Source: Lucinisca nassula (Eukaryota > Mollusca > Bivalvia > Lucinida > Lucinidae). Taken from it: 64,000 bases of DNA. The position numbers were made by a program, and so were the translations under genes. The DNA lies in the NCBI GenBank assembly GCA_963580285.1, contig OY757021.1, positions 98,508,149-98,572,148 of the forward strand. Reading direction: 5' to 3'. Every line of letters starts with the position of its first letter. The stretch's first letter is position 1. Below, in pieces: positions 10,303 to 20,365 of the stretch. The notes under the pieces were generated by a model. That model saw nothing but the letters and a program-made list of their open reading frames with translations. It had not been told where the DNA came from and ran no database searches.

Positions 10303-10375
10303 GGGTTACAGAACATAAACTAGAGAATCCCAGGGGCCCTTTTCTCATGTATGAGCTTAAAATTTTATTCCAGGA

Positions 10376-10577
10376 TAATCCTTATCCCGCAGAATAATCA
10401 ATTTAGCCACACCCAGTTCCGACTTTGAACCAATCAGATTACTTTATGTAATTTATTTCTATAAATTCACGAACTGACTGTCAAACAGTGTAGATCCTTC
10501 TTCAGAAGTCATCTGATCTGAATCTACACTGTTTGCAAAGGTAGTGGTTGTTGTGATCAGTGGGACAAGATAATAAG
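10376..10577. mobile_element. MITE-A, diverged ends
   Basis: GATAATCCTTATCCCGCAG at the left and GTGGGACAAGATAATAAG at the right. Interior CCAATCAGATTACTTTATG and a hairpin with one shortened arm. Confidence 0.7.
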
Positions 10578-10583
10578 AATCTT

Positions 10584-10713
10584 ATATGGGTGTGAGGGCT
10601 GGATGGAAAATTCGGTCCCGAGGGACACTGTCTGGCATCACAAGTCTTGCCGAGTGTTGCCTGACAGTGATCCCGAGGGACGGATTTTTCTATCCACCCC
10701 CCACAACCATATT
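10584..10713. mobile_element. fold-back repeat, about 130 bp
   Basis: One long imperfect inverted repeat: ATATGGGTGTGAGGGCTGGA pairs with the right end TCCACCCCCCACAACCATAT, and the pairing continues through GTCCCGAGGGACACTGTC. Nearly the whole unit folds on itself. Family not recognised. Confidence 0.6.
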
Positions 10714-11002
10714 GGATTCTTTTTCTTGCATACCTTCCATTACTTAGCGCGGATTTTTAATGCTGCATTCACTTCGGTTACCAACATCCGCCATATTGTT
10801 TTGACACTGCAGATGTTTAGTGACGTCACGTAACGTGCATGACATCAACCTTAACGATGGCGCATACGAGGTCGTAATCAACCAGTGCATTTATCAAACA
10901 CGCGATTATATTCGATTTTTGGTCAGAACACCAGGGTAAGAATATAAATTTCAATCCCAGGGTAAAATCACGGATTTCCTTGTCTGGTGTGCAAGAATAG
11001 CC
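10714..11002. other. unassigned spacer
   Basis: Somewhat more CpG-rich than its surroundings. No structure or gene recognised. Confidence 0.35.
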
Positions 11003-11053
11003 TTTCCTGGTGAATGATTGTCATTTGACGTGTCACAAGTAACAATTCAATTT
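11003..11053 (+). mobile_element. LINE 3'-end fragment
   Basis: CCTGGTGAATGATTGTCATT and TGACGTGTCACAAGTAAC match the 3' UTR of the LINE at 5592-5640. The tail differs (AATTCAATTTCATTC). Read as a severely 5'-truncated relative, or another element using the same 3' end. Confidence 0.55.
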
Positions 11054-11381
11054 CATTCAAAACACTGCATATACACTGAACCCATATTTTTTAACATTCA
11101 AAAAGCTATTAACAGCCAATCAGTATGTAGCCTAACACCAATGGAAAACTTTACATCTACAATTCAATATACCCTGATTAGTAGCCCATGTATTCACAAA
11201 GACTGATCAAAATCAGTGTCTTAACTAACAAGTCATTTGAGACTTCTGTGTATCCTGAGGCATCCCCAGAGTGAAAAATGAGAAACCAGTTTGGCTGTTT
11301 GAGAGCCTAAGTCACAAGGCTACAAGCCTGTACTCAACTTAACCTACAATACCACAATGATCCTTTGTCTTGGTAAGTATT

Positions 11382-11446
11382 GTGATAGATAAACAGTGCA
11401 GACAAAGATCAGACTGCTCCTGAAGGACTGATTGACTGTTTTGGGT
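11382..11446. mobile_element. MITE-B core fragment
   Basis: AAACAGTGCAGACAAAGATC and a short hairpin remain. It is cut by the MITE-A that follows. Confidence 0.45.
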
Positions 11447-11654
11447 TTAACCTTTACCCTGCTGTAGGCGACAAGCCCTATCTTTGCAAACAGTGTAGAT
11501 CCAGATCAGATGGCTTCTGAAGAAGCCATCTGATCAGGATCTACACAGTTTGACATTCATGAATATGTAGAAATAAGCTGCATCAAGTAATCTGATTGGT
11601 TCAAAGTCAGAAATGAGTGTGGCTTAATTGAATATTCAGCAGGTTAAAGGTTAA
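11447..11654. mobile_element. MITE-A
   Basis: TTAACCTTTACCCTGCTG to CAGCAGGTTAAAGGTTAA. The intact core hairpin CAGATGGCTTCTGAAGAAGC is followed by an AT-rich stretch with CAAGTAATCTGATTGGTT. Confidence 0.85.
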
Positions 11655-11883
11655 TGACAGGTCAACCCTTGTGGGTCATTTTGTGTCATCTGGAGAAAGG
11701 GAGAAAAGAGACAGAAGAGATAGTAGATGAGATTAAAGTGAGGGACAGAGGAGAAAGAGAAGAATGAAACAGAAGAAATAACAATATTTCCCATATACCC
11801 TTACCTGCTGCAAGGACCTTTGGCTCACACAATCACACCACTGATCACTGTTTGCCATTCCCTCAGAGGTTTTGAACTCCATA

Positions 11884-12114
11884 CCAGGGGCCAGTTGTTC
11901 AAAGCATCGTTAGCTTAACAAGCTCTTTAGTGGTCAAATCGTTAACTGATCTGGCAAGAAAAATATCGAAAATGTTGGTATTTTTGATGAAAAAATGTGA
12001 GCAGCTTTTGCAAATGCAAAAGCTGCTCACATTTTTTCAGCAAAAATATTAGCATATTTGCCATAATAAATGATCAAAGTTTTAACGTTACGTTCTTTTG
12101 AACAACTGGCCCCA
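11884..12114. mobile_element. MITE-H, complete
   Basis: CCAGGGGCCAGTTGTTCAAA to GAACAACTGGCCCCAG, with the central AAAATGTGAGCAGCTTTTGC palindrome. Confidence 0.85.
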
Positions 12115-12276
12115 GATCATTAAACATATTTGTTAAAATTTTAGGGGAATTACACAGTAAGTTCTCGGTGAGACATTTTCAAACAGTGACGACCCAGATA
12201 AGTCTGTGCATCAAACAAGTCTGGCCAGAGCCATTGCTTGTTGTTCTTTGGTAGACTGAATGTTTTGGTTTGGAGT

Positions 12277-12502
12277 TTAACACTTTTTGTACCAAATGGA
12301 ATCTTCCTCCTTATATATAGCAGGAGTCCATTTCAAAATTTAGGGGTGACAGGTTGTTTTCTTCAAAATTCAGTTGGAAATTGACAGAACTTTTTACAAA
12401 CAGTGTAGGCCCTGATCAGACACCACATTCTGCGGGGTCTGATCTGGGCCTGCACTGTTTGCCAATTACCCGTGTTGGGGCTTCCGGTACCAAATGGTAT
12501 AA
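12277..12502. mobile_element. MITE-E
   Basis: TTAACACTTTTTGTACC to GGTACCAAATGGTATAA. Core CAGACACCACATTCTGCGGG. Confidence 0.8.
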
Positions 12503-12544
12503 TGGCCAAGTCAACATGCTGGCACTTGAGCCTCAAACCTTGAA

Positions 12545-12722
12545 TACCGTAAAAATTCTAAAAATTGGAACCCCTTGAGGACTTGCTGTAATTCTCCTAT
12601 AATTTTAACAAATTTGACAGAATGGCAAACTGTGCAGATCCTGATCAGACTGTTCCTTCAGCAGAAGTCTGATCTGGGTCAGCACTGTTAGCTTAGGCCT
12701 ATACTTAGGATCATTACAGTAA
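12545..12722 (-). mobile_element. MITE-B
   Basis: TACCGTAAAAATTCTAAAAA to TTAGGATCATTACAGTA. Hairpin core CAGACTGTTCCTTCAGCAGA. Confidence 0.75.
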
Positions 12723-13171
12723 ATAGACTGAATTGAAATATAAATTGTGTGATCTCGTTCCCACAGACTTTTCTTAACTCAACCAATTAGTTTTTAATTC
12801 AACCAGACTATAGTTCAACAGTGGAGTGCTTACTACTTATTTAGTTCATGACTTCTTATATAGGCCATGACTTCTTATATAGGCCATGTTTAGGCCCTAG
12901 AATACATTATTAATCCATTCACCACTAGGTACAACTAACAGACAGAATTTTCCAGATATTATGTTCCTACTTTTTTAGTGACAATAAGGCTTAACATTAC
13001 ATATGAATCTGCTGAGCCTTACCTTCTAAAAAAATCTAAGTATAAAATGCTTTGAAAATGCCATCTGCAAGATGTGACTGGCAGATCAAGGGAATAGGTA
13101 CCTTCCTCATTATCACAACACTTGACATTCATAGGAATCAAACCTCTCAATCTTGTCCAACATTATACCAC
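12723..13171. other. unassigned spacer
   Basis: Contains one direct repeat of 17 bp, CATGACTTCTTATATAG, near 12850-12885. Nothing else recognised. Confidence 0.35.
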
Positions 13172-13424
13172 CTCAAAGTATTCAAACTCCATTTCTATGG
13201 TCTTGTCACTGCTTCTGTGACAGCCACTTTAAATACTTATATATACCTTATATATGCTTCAAAGAAGTACTCAAACTCCATTTCTATGGCCTTGTCACTG
13301 CTTCTGTGACAGCCACTTTAAATACTTATATAATACCTTATATATACTTCAAAGAAGTACTCAAACTCCATTTCTATGGTTTTGTCACTGCTTCTGTGAC
13401 AGCCACTTTAAATACTTATATACC
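13172..13424 (+). repeat. 88 bp tandem repeat, three copies
   Basis: Units start near 13172, 13259 and 13349, each with CTCAAACTCCATTTCTATGG and GCTTCTGTGACAGCC. The three overlapping frames here are translations of the repeat. Confidence 0.85.
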
Positions 13425-13614
13425 TTACCCCCTTCTAGCTCTAAATCACGACTAGCAAGCAACATTTATGAAGTACTTTTTTCTTATTTGCCATAGAAAA
13501 CAAGGCTTAACATGACATGTGAATCATCTGCTGGCCCAGCCGAGACGGTTCACATGTTGTGCCAAGCCTGATTAGATGGGAAGTCACAAGCTGTTTTACC
13601 GTCCAAAAATTGTA

Positions 13615-14385
13615 GAAAACTGGTCATGTCACAATGATGTGTATCCCTTTACCTTAACTGTCCATGAAATTTGATTTACATGGTCAATCATTTTGTATCA
13701 ATGTCATCTGATTGTTCATTAACCCATTGTATACTAGTGGACTCTTCCATTGCTGTATGTTGGACGAGTCCAATTATCGTATGATATCAGGGGTGTCAGG
13801 CCTATTTTTTCCTTTTTACTCTATTTTTGATGGATTATTCTGTTAGCAAATAGTGCAGGCCCTGATCAGACGCCGCATTCATACGATGTCCAATTGTCGT
13901 ATCAGGATTATCAGGCCTATTTTGTCCTTTTTATTCTATTTTTGAGGGATAATTCTGCTAGCAAATAGTGCAGGATCTGGGCCTGCACTTTTTGCCAAGG
14001 TACCCCTTTTGGGGCTTCCCAGCATACAATGGATAAATGATGCCCGGGTTCCCGGGTTCTACAGGTGTATGCCTATATTTGTCACTGAAATTTGGTTCAC
14101 AGCAGACATGGCCAATCATTTTGTATTAGTTGATTGTACATTAATAATGCCCGGGTTTCTTGGTTTTACAAATATATGCCTATATTTGTTACTGAAATTT
14201 GATTCACAGGAGACATGGCCAATCAGTTTGTGTCAGTTTCATTATACTATTATTTCATAATACCCAGGTTCCTTGGTTCTACAAGTACATAATTATGCTT
14301 ATATTTATCACTGAAATTTGATTCACAGGACACATGGCCAATCATTTTGTGTCAATTTCATTTGATAGTTTATTCATAATGCCCT
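13615..14385 (+). repeat. ~110 bp tandem repeat split by MITE-F
   Basis: Four units with CACTGAAATTTG and GGCCAATCATTTTGT. Unit one (13615-13718) is separated from units two to four (14037-14385) by MITE-F. Confidence 0.7.
13719..14036. mobile_element. MITE-F with internal duplication
   Basis: TTAACCCATTGTATACTAG to CATACAATGGATAA. The left half, including GTCCAATT-TCGTATC and CAGGCCTATTTT, is repeated, so this copy is about 90 bp longer than the one at 10072. Confidence 0.7.
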
Positions 14386-14395
14386 GTGCCCTAGA

Positions 14396-14517
14396 AACAA
14401 TTTTTACCCCTTATATGCCTAGTGTCCCAAAACGGGACATCGCCAAATAGTGAAGACCCAGATCAGACGTGACAGAACAGTGTCTTCACTGTTTGCTAGA
14501 AGTACAGCTTACAATAC
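14396..14517. mobile_element. small hairpin element carrying the shared core
   Basis: Contains GTCCCAAAACGGGAC and AATAGTGAAGACCCAGATCA paired with GTGTCTTCACTGTTTGC. Ends not defined. Confidence 0.4.
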
Positions 14518-15299
14518 ACTAGAGAAAGTGACCAGTGAGTCACGTATACCCCCGGCCAGCGCCATACTCTGATATAGCTTTCAAGCTTATATGCAATATG
14601 AATGAAGATGTAAAGAAGCTATAAGAATCTATAAATGTGCTTGTAAAAGCTAAACAAAACATAAAATTTCTAAATGGACCAAGGGAGTGGGGGTATTAAT
14701 GTTACTGAAGCAGCAGGGTGGGTTATGCATCAATGAAATCTTTGGACTTCATGACCTTGAGGTCCAGGTTGCCGTGGGTGGGAGAAGGGACATACATCAC
14801 AAAATGTTGGGACTGGTACATTGATTCAAGTATCAACTGAATTTGTCTTAGAGTTTAGAACATAATAGGCATCTATAAACTTTGTCATAAAACTTTAACC
14901 AAATGTAAAATTTCAAAGTCTGTGTCCCTGGCCTCAAGGTCACTGTGGGGGGTGGGACATGCATCAATGAAATCTTAAGACCAGTATGTAACTTCAGTGA
15001 AAGTATCAACTAAATCTATCAAAGGGTTCAGAAGATACAATCTCCTAGAAACTTTGACGCAAAACTTTAACCAAATGTAAAATTTCTAAGTCTGTGACCT
15101 TGACATCAAGGTCACTTTTGGGGGGTTGGGGCATGCATCAATGAAATCTTTAGACCAGTATGTAACTTCAGTGTAAATACCAACTAAACGGACGGATGGA
15201 TGTTCGGACGGATGGACGGACAGACGGATGGAAGGACGGACGGACGGCAAGACGAAAACTATATACCCCCATAGTATACTTCGTATACCGGGGGTATAA
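14518..15299 (+). mobile_element. HINE-like element with tandem core
   Basis: Starts ACTAGAGAAAGTGACCAG and ends CCATAGTATACTTCGTATAC then GGGGGTATAAT. The core holds about four diverged ~160 bp units with GTGACCTTGACATCAAGGTC. A GGACGGAC purine run precedes the 3' hairpin. It is a sibling of 58304-59561. Confidence 0.7.
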
Positions 15300-15313
15300 T
15301 AAAACAAATTAGA

Positions 15314-15828
15314 TACCTTAATGATACTAAGTATTGGAACAGATAGGCTAAATCAAACAGTGCAGACCCTTATCACACTGCTACTTCACTGCTCCTGAAG
15401 GAGCAGTCTGATCAGGGTCTTCACTATTTGCAATTCCATCTGCACCTTTTGAACTCCTTGCTGGATAGTGAAACAAATTTGTTTATAATTTAGGAGAATT
15501 ACAGCCAGTCCTTAACATCACGAAAACAGGCCTATATAATTTTGACCCCCTTGAACCCCACTTTTATATAGTAAAACTGGGGTGTCCGGGGGGTATACAT
15601 TATTTTTCTTATTTCTGCTCTAAAATATAGATTGTGGGTACTCGTTAGAACCGCCTAAATGAGGCGGTTCTAACGAGTGCCCACAATCTATATTTTGAGC
15701 ATAAATAAGAAAAATATCACAATTTTTCATCCTAAAATTTTCATTTTTTCGGCGATAAAGGTGGCAATGTATTTGTATAGGCGCGTTTGCGTAATGATGT
15801 GTCCCAGTTTTTAGGATTTTTACGGTAC
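15314..15828. mobile_element. MITE-B split by MITE-C
   Basis: Left part 15314-15516 (TACCTTAATGATACTAAG, hairpin core). Right part 15799-15828 (TTAGGATTTTTACGGTA). Confidence 0.8.
15517..15798. mobile_element. MITE-C inside MITE-B
   Basis: CATCACGAAAACAGGCC to GGCGCGTTTGCGTAATG. The central hairpin CCGCCTAAATGAGGCGGTTC is near-perfect. Confidence 0.85.
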
Positions 15829-15932
15829 CCCTTAGATTGTAAATGGATTTGCCCCTAGCTACAGTAGATCTTCAATAGCTCAAACACCATTGGTCCATTA
15901 GCTTGTGTACCATGGCTGGTTGGAACTCATTC

Positions 15933-16205
15933 CATCACGTGAACAAGTCCGTGAAATGAACACCCTCCTAAACCCCACTTCATATAGAGAAAACGGGGGT
16001 TTACAGGGGTAAACATTATTATTCTTATTTCTGCTCGAAGACATAGGTTGGGGTACTCGTTAGAACTGCCTCAATGAGGCGGTTCTAACGAGCACCCAAA
16101 ACCTATGTTTAGAGTATAAATAAGAAAAATATTGCAAATTTTCAAAAAATACCTTTTTTGAGGTATGAAAAACTGCATTATATCACACGGATGTGTTATC
16201 GTAAC
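15933..16205. mobile_element. MITE-C2
   Basis: ATCACGTGAACAAGTCCGTG to ACGGATGTGTTATCGTAAC. Hairpin around GAACTGCCTCAATGAGGCGG. Confidence 0.8.
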
Positions 16206-16888
16206 GTTTGGTCGCGAGGATTGTTCTTTTTTTAGCTATACATAATATATGTTTAGAGATAATATCGGCAGATTTATCAACCAACAACCGTATATGTTTT
16301 TGTTGTGGTCATTAGAATACACACTTCCTCATGAACACAACACTTGACAAGGGAATCACGATCTCTCGAGTCCAACATTATACCACTGCACCGAAATAGA
16401 CTGTTTTTAAATAAATATTTACATCCCATAAAGCTAAAGCTTTTGACTTTGTTTTCCGAAGAATAATCTGTCTAGCAGTTAAGGTGAAAAGCAATATCTC
16501 CCAAAGATTTGCAGGATCTACCAAAGGTAGACAACTTTCACAGACAGAAGTTCTTTCCCTTTCCATCCTTTCAAAAATGGAGGCTACTCTTTAAAGGAAA
16601 CAAAAGGGAGTAAATTACACTCCAACCTCTTTATAACTCTGTTATTGGTGTCTAAAACCACCATGAGCTAGTTAAACAAGCATGTTATTTCCAAACAAAA
16701 AATGTATAAATTATACAGAAAATATGACCATTTATGGTAATTTTTCTATGTAATATACATTTTTTTATCCGTCTTTAAACAGTTATATCCAAAACTGTGC
16801 TTCAGTAATGAACAGTGTTACAAAGCGGTTGTAGTGTATATCTAGGAAAATATTTCCAACTGTTGTTTTGCTCAGAAAATATTCCTTT
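16206..16888. other. spacer beyond the 3' end of the TRIM gene
   Basis: No repeat family, RNA gene or coding exon recognised. It may include 3' untranslated sequence, but no convincing polyadenylation signal was found on the minus strand. Confidence 0.35.
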
Positions 16889-17131
16889 CCTAAACCATTA
16901 AGATGCAAATCACGACAATTGTTGTCTGCGTTGTTGTCTGCTGGTTACTTTCAATGTCATTGTTGCAAACAGTGTGGACCCAGATCAGACTGCTCCTTAA
17001 GGAGCAGTCTGATCTGGATCCACACTGTTTGCCTGCATGCAAAAAATGTTTTTTATAAGTTTGCAAGATGATTCAGCAAACATAAACATACATTTTCAGA
17101 TGCATTTTTTTCTTGGCATCTTAACGGTTAA
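16889..17131. mobile_element. MITE-G
   Basis: CCATTAAGATGCAAATCACG to TTGGCATCTTAACGGTTAA. Perfect hairpin CAGACTGCTCCTTAAGGAGC. Confidence 0.8.
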
Positions 17132-17147
17132 GTCCCAGAATGAGATG

Positions 17148-17307
17148 AGAAGCCTTCGTGGCGCAGTGGTTACGCTACTCGCCTTGTAAACCAGGGGTCG
17201 CAGGATCGATCCCGGGCTTCTCCAGACTTTCGGATGTCTTTAAACAGAGGTCCCGTCTCCGTATGACCTTAGCTGTTGGTGGGATGTAAAACCCAAAACA
17301 CCCACAC
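17148..17307 (+). mobile_element. tRNA-headed SINE (type 1) with 14 bp target duplication
   Basis: Flanked by perfect copies of CCCAGAATGAGATG at 17134-17147 and 17308-17321. The head has an A box (TGGCGCAGTGGTTAC) and B box (GGATCGATCCC); the body ends GCTGTTGGTGGGATGTAAAA. It is 160 bp, with no long poly-A. It lies about 260 bp past the TRIM stop codon, in opposite orientation to the gene. Confidence 0.9.
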
Positions 17308-17456
17308 CCCAGAATGAGATGGAAGGAAAATACTTCTACAACACAAGTTGTTTCCCTTGAAGATCTGTATATAGCCGCCTTAAGAACTGGCAACCTTGTA
17401 TTTGATTCTTTAAGCATGACTTCTCTTGATGGGAATGGATACTTGTACAGATCTAG

Positions 17457-17505
17457 GGGAGACAAGTTTTTCGAAAATATGTTTTTGAAAAACTTGTCTC
17501 TCCAA
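17457..17505. repeat. inverted repeat
   Basis: GGGAGACAAGTTTTTCGAAA pairs with TTTGAAAAACTTGTCTCTCC. It lies in the probable 3' UTR of the TRIM gene. Confidence 0.6.
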
Positions 17506-17563
17506 AGGTGTATTAATTCCCCTTCAATTTAAAGGTCTCCGTCCTGGATGAATCAACAGACTA

Positions 17564-17785
17564 TCAGCTTATATGTACAGGGCTGTCTCTGCTAGCATCA
17601 GGAGCTGGGCTCCTACGTTTCTTCTGTCTCGGGGCATCCCCGTTGGGTTCCAGGGAACCAGACGAGCCCGCTGGACTAGGAATATCTCGGTGTATGAAGT
17701 CGAGGTAGCAGGGCAAATAGGTCTGCACCACGGTTTCGAAGAAAGCTTCAATGTTTTTTCCAACACTATAAATCTCTGAGGCGGG
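17564..17785 (-). CDS. TRIM33: TRIM24/TRIM33-like, terminal exon: end of bromodomain and C-terminus
   Basis: The acceptor (TTTTCTTTTCAG) is at 17786. 73 codons then TGA. The start (PASEIYSVGKNIEAFFETVV) is the bromodomain C helix region; then a short acidic/Ser/Pro stretch, a basic cluster RQKKRR (a likely nuclear signal) and the end SPVHIS. That last motif matches the PVHI-type end I recall for vertebrate TRIM33, which supports this as the true C-terminus. The protein is expected to read histone marks with its PHD-bromodomain pair and act as a chromatin-bound E3 ligase or corepressor. Joins in phase 0 to 19707. Confidence 0.85.
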   Translation of the reverse strand, partial: PASEIYSVGKNIEAFFETVVQTYLPCYLDFIHRDIPSPAGSSGSLEPNGDAPRQKKRRSPAPDASRDSPVHIS

Positions 17786-17879
17786 CTGAAAAGAAAACAA
17801 CGTAACTGTATAAACCTTGACAAGGCATTACCTACAGAATATTGGCCACTTAGGTCAATAACAAACACAGTTCATTATG

Positions 17880-18392
17880 ACAACACATCCGTGTGGTATA
17901 TTACATTATTTGAGCCCCGCCAAGCGAATTTGTGTCTTCGAGCATTCCGTCATGACAAATTTTAACTGCGCATTCCCAGCCATTCAGAGGGGCCAGGGAT
18001 ATGGCTTTCTGTCTGAAGGTTCCTCTTGATTCACTGCTTGTATGAGCGAGCAGCGAAGGTTCTGGCGAGACTGCGCGGATGCGCAGGCTCGCCTGAACCT
18101 TCGCTGCTCGCATAGGTGATAAGTACCAAAATCGCTTGACGGGGCCCATTTCATAACTCAAAAAAGGTAATTTTATGATGGAAATTTGTGGTAATTTTCT
18201 TATTTATACACCAAACATAGGTTGTGGGTGCTCGTTAGAACTGCCTCAATGAGGCGGTTCTAACGCGTACCCACAACCTATGTCTTGGAGCAGAAACAAG
18301 GAAAATGCTGTTTACCCCCGTAAACCCCAGTTTTCTCTGTATAAAGTGGGGTTTGGTGGGGGGGTGCTACTTCACAGACTTGTTCATGTGAT
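17880..18392. mobile_element. MITE-C2 split by element K
   Basis: Left 17880-17910 (ACACATCCGTGTGGTATA). Right 18149-18392 with hairpin GAACTGCCTCAATGAGGCGG and end ACTTGTTCATGTGATG. Confidence 0.75.
17911..18148. mobile_element. element K, copy 1
   Basis: 238 bp, non-coding. Ends TGAGCCCCGCCAAGCGA / TCGCTTGACGGGGCCCA are inverted repeats. A GC-rich hairpin, GCGAGCAGCGAAGGTTC pairing with GAACCTTCGCTGCTCGC, surrounds CTGCGCGGATGCGCAG. Nearly identical to 62837-63084. Confidence 0.85.
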
Positions 18393-18540
18393 GTGGAGTT
18401 GGCACCAGAAGCTAAACTTATGAGTCAGAGCTGACTTGTATGTCAATGTCTAGGCACCTTGTGGACATTGAGGGTCAGGTCCTAGTGCACCAACAGATGA
18501 ACTGGCTCAGTCAAACACACAAAGCCTCATGGTGATCATA

Positions 18541-18885
18541 TGACGTCTCTTTTGCGAATGTAATAATGCCATGTATTAAATTCAATAATCCAGTAGTGAC
18601 TGAATATGTCCCATAACATTATACTTAAGACATCCTTAACAACTTTGTATTTTCTAATGGTGGAAAACTGACATTTCTGTTGAAAAATCGTGAACAAAAA
18701 GCGTTTTTAATGCCATATGATGATAAAAAGAATCTTACATTCATGTCCATGTATTACTGAATTTATTATACTCATTCAGGAAAAGGGATAAAAAGCTCGG
18801 CAAAGCCTGACATTTTATCCCTTTCCTTTAACTTGTTTCATAAATTCAATAAAACATGAACACTCATGTAAGAGCCTCTATCTAT
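18541..18885. repeat. dispersed repeat L, copy 1
   Basis: Shared with 43352-43700 at moderate identity: ACAACTTTG, TGCCATATGATGATAAA and TTCATAAATTCAATAA occur in the same order. Near 18783 a hairpin pairs AAAAGGGATAAAA with TTTTATCCCTTT. No coding sequence. Confidence 0.6.
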
Positions 18886-19006
18886 GCCACAAATATAGGT
18901 TGTAGCCGATCATAAGAGCCTCCTCATTGAGACCATTTGACAAGTGCCCACAATCGCTGTTTTGGGCAAAAATAAGGAAATAATGTATACCCTAGTAGAG
19001 CCCAGT
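18886..19006. mobile_element. decayed MITE-C2
   Basis: Order of AATATAGGTTGTAGCCG, GAGCCTCCTCATTGAGACC and AAAAATAAGGAAATAATG follows family C2; termini lost. Confidence 0.45.
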
Positions 19007-19007
19007 T

Positions 19008-19212
19008 CCTTAATGATCCTTAGTATTGGGACAGATAGGCCTTAGCAAAGAGTGCAGACCCAGATCAGACTGCAGTCTGATCAGGGTCTACACTGTTTGC
19101 CATTCCGTCTGCATTTTTTTTTACTCCTTGCTGGATCGTGAAACAAATTGTTAAAATTTTAGGAGAATCACATTAAGTCCTCAAGGTGTCCGAATTTTTA
19201 GGATTTTTCGGT
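19008..19212. mobile_element. MITE-B
   Basis: TTCCTTAATGATCCTTAGTA to TTTTTAGGATTTTTCGGTTT. Short hairpin CAGATCAGACTGCAGTCTGA. Confidence 0.75.
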
Positions 19213-19223
19213 TTACTGATGCA

Positions 19224-19528
19224 GATTTTGTTTGTTTGATTTGAGGTTTAACGTCCCCGTCAACACTGTAAAGATCATTTGGGAGACGTTGCTTCCAATT
19301 CTGTGGGACTATTACCCGACATTGAGATGAAATGACATCTCTAGCCCTGCCGCCCAAAAAAACCAATAGGATTTATTAGCGTGGATGGTCCGCCTCGCAC
19401 CGCGGTTCCTGGACAGGCTTAGATCCTCCAAGCGGTTTACCAATACTAGTGTGCGGGCCATATTCAGCTCTGCGTGGAAGCTTCATGCAGCCCATATATT
19501 TCTGCAAGCCCCTATGGGCGGGGGCCCT
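19224..19528 (-). mobile_element. D retroposon
   Basis: Near full length, antisense on plus: TTTGAGGTTTAACGTCCCC at the 3' end through CCTATGGGCGGGGGCC at the 5' end. Directly adjoins MITE-B. Confidence 0.8.
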
Positions 19529-19570
19529 AGAGACTGTATGAAGAAGCTTGGCGACAAAAGGAATCCATAC

Positions 19571-19634
19571 AGCACCAGCAAAGACTCAGATCAGACTGCA
19601 CAAACGTGCAGTCTGATCTGAGTCTTTGCTGTGC
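19571..19634. repeat. 64 bp perfect-arm hairpin
   Basis: AGCACCAGCAAAGACTCAGA and CAGACTGCAC pair with the mirror segment across a four-base loop. It sits in the intron 73 bp past the exon ending at 19707. It is a variant of the shared MITE core, with CAGCAAAGACTCA in place of AACAGTGTAGACC. Confidence 0.7.
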
Positions 19635-19706
19635 TCGTATGTCCAGAGACACTTTTTCTTTGTTGCTGCGACTCAATATTGACGACATTTTTTTTGGGAT
19701 ACTTAC

Positions 19707-19859
19707 ACTATTGTATGTGTAGCAGTTTTTGAAGACTAGCTTAATATCTGTCAGGAATTCCTCTATGGTGTTATAGTGATTGAAGTGCCCACGACGCAAC
19801 TTGCATTTAATGGAACCAAAGTCCATAGGATTGTTAATGATCTTGTAGTAGTTTGGTAC
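19707..19859 (-). CDS. TRIM33: TRIM24/TRIM33-like exon: bromodomain centre
   Basis: 51 codons, phase 0 at both ends. Acceptor TCTCATTTCAG at 19860, donor AGT|GTAAGT at 19706. Holds the ZA/A-helix region VPNYYKIINNPMDFGSIKCK, helix B and the end KNCYTYNS. The Asn of YN is the acetyl-lysine-binding residue in bromodomains. PMDF and the NYY tyrosine pair are also conserved. A MITE-H end starts 31 nt upstream of the acceptor. Confidence 0.92.
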
Positions 19860-19889
19860 CTGAAATGAGATTGCACATCAGGAAAAAAC

Positions 19890-20300
19890 TGGAGCCATTT
19901 GTTCAAAACTAATGACACTCTCTTAGCTAACATACTGTTAAAACTTTGATCATTTGACACAGGTACATACTAACATTTTTGCTACTCATATTTTTGACAG
20001 CAAAAATATACCAGCAAAAATATACCACTGTATGAGCAATTAACCCTAATCTTGCTGTTCACGACAACCCCTATGTTCGCAAACAGTGTAGATCCAGATC
20101 AGATGGCTTCTGAAGAAGCCATCTGATCAGGATCTACACTGTTTGGCATTCAGTTTATGAATTTGTAGCAATAAATTACATCAAGTAATTTGATTGGTTG
20201 ATAAACAGAAATGGGAGTGGCTTAAATGAATATTCAGCAAGTTAAGGGTTAACATTTTGACCACCAACAAGTTTGTTAAGCTAACACTATGTTTTGGTGT
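19890..20300. mobile_element. MITE-H split by MITE-A
   Basis: GGAGCCATTTGTTCAAAACT at 19890. The inner AAAAATATACCAGCAAAAAT stands in for the usual palindrome. TTGACCACCAACAAGTTTG follows the A copy at 20040-20252. Confidence 0.55.
20040..20252. mobile_element. MITE-A
   Basis: TTAACCCTAATCTTGCTG to CAGCAAGTTAAGGGTTAA, 213 bp, with an intact hairpin core. A good reference for the family. Confidence 0.9.
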
Positions 20301-20365
20301 TAATGAAACACTATGCTTCTAACTTTTTAACCTTAACACTTCTTACCCCTAATTGTTTTTCTAGA

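Noticed and set aside
13052..13496. Three overlapping plus-strand frames
   Set aside because: They translate the 88 bp tandem repeat in different phases.
17150..17225. Possible genuine tRNA gene
   Set aside because: Flanking 14 bp duplications and a shared non-tRNA body show it is a SINE head.
17569..17868. Alternative minus-strand frame of 99 codons overlapping the terminal exon
   Set aside because: The frame ending PVHIS joins in phase with the upstream exon and matches the TIF1 C-terminus; the other is a shadow.
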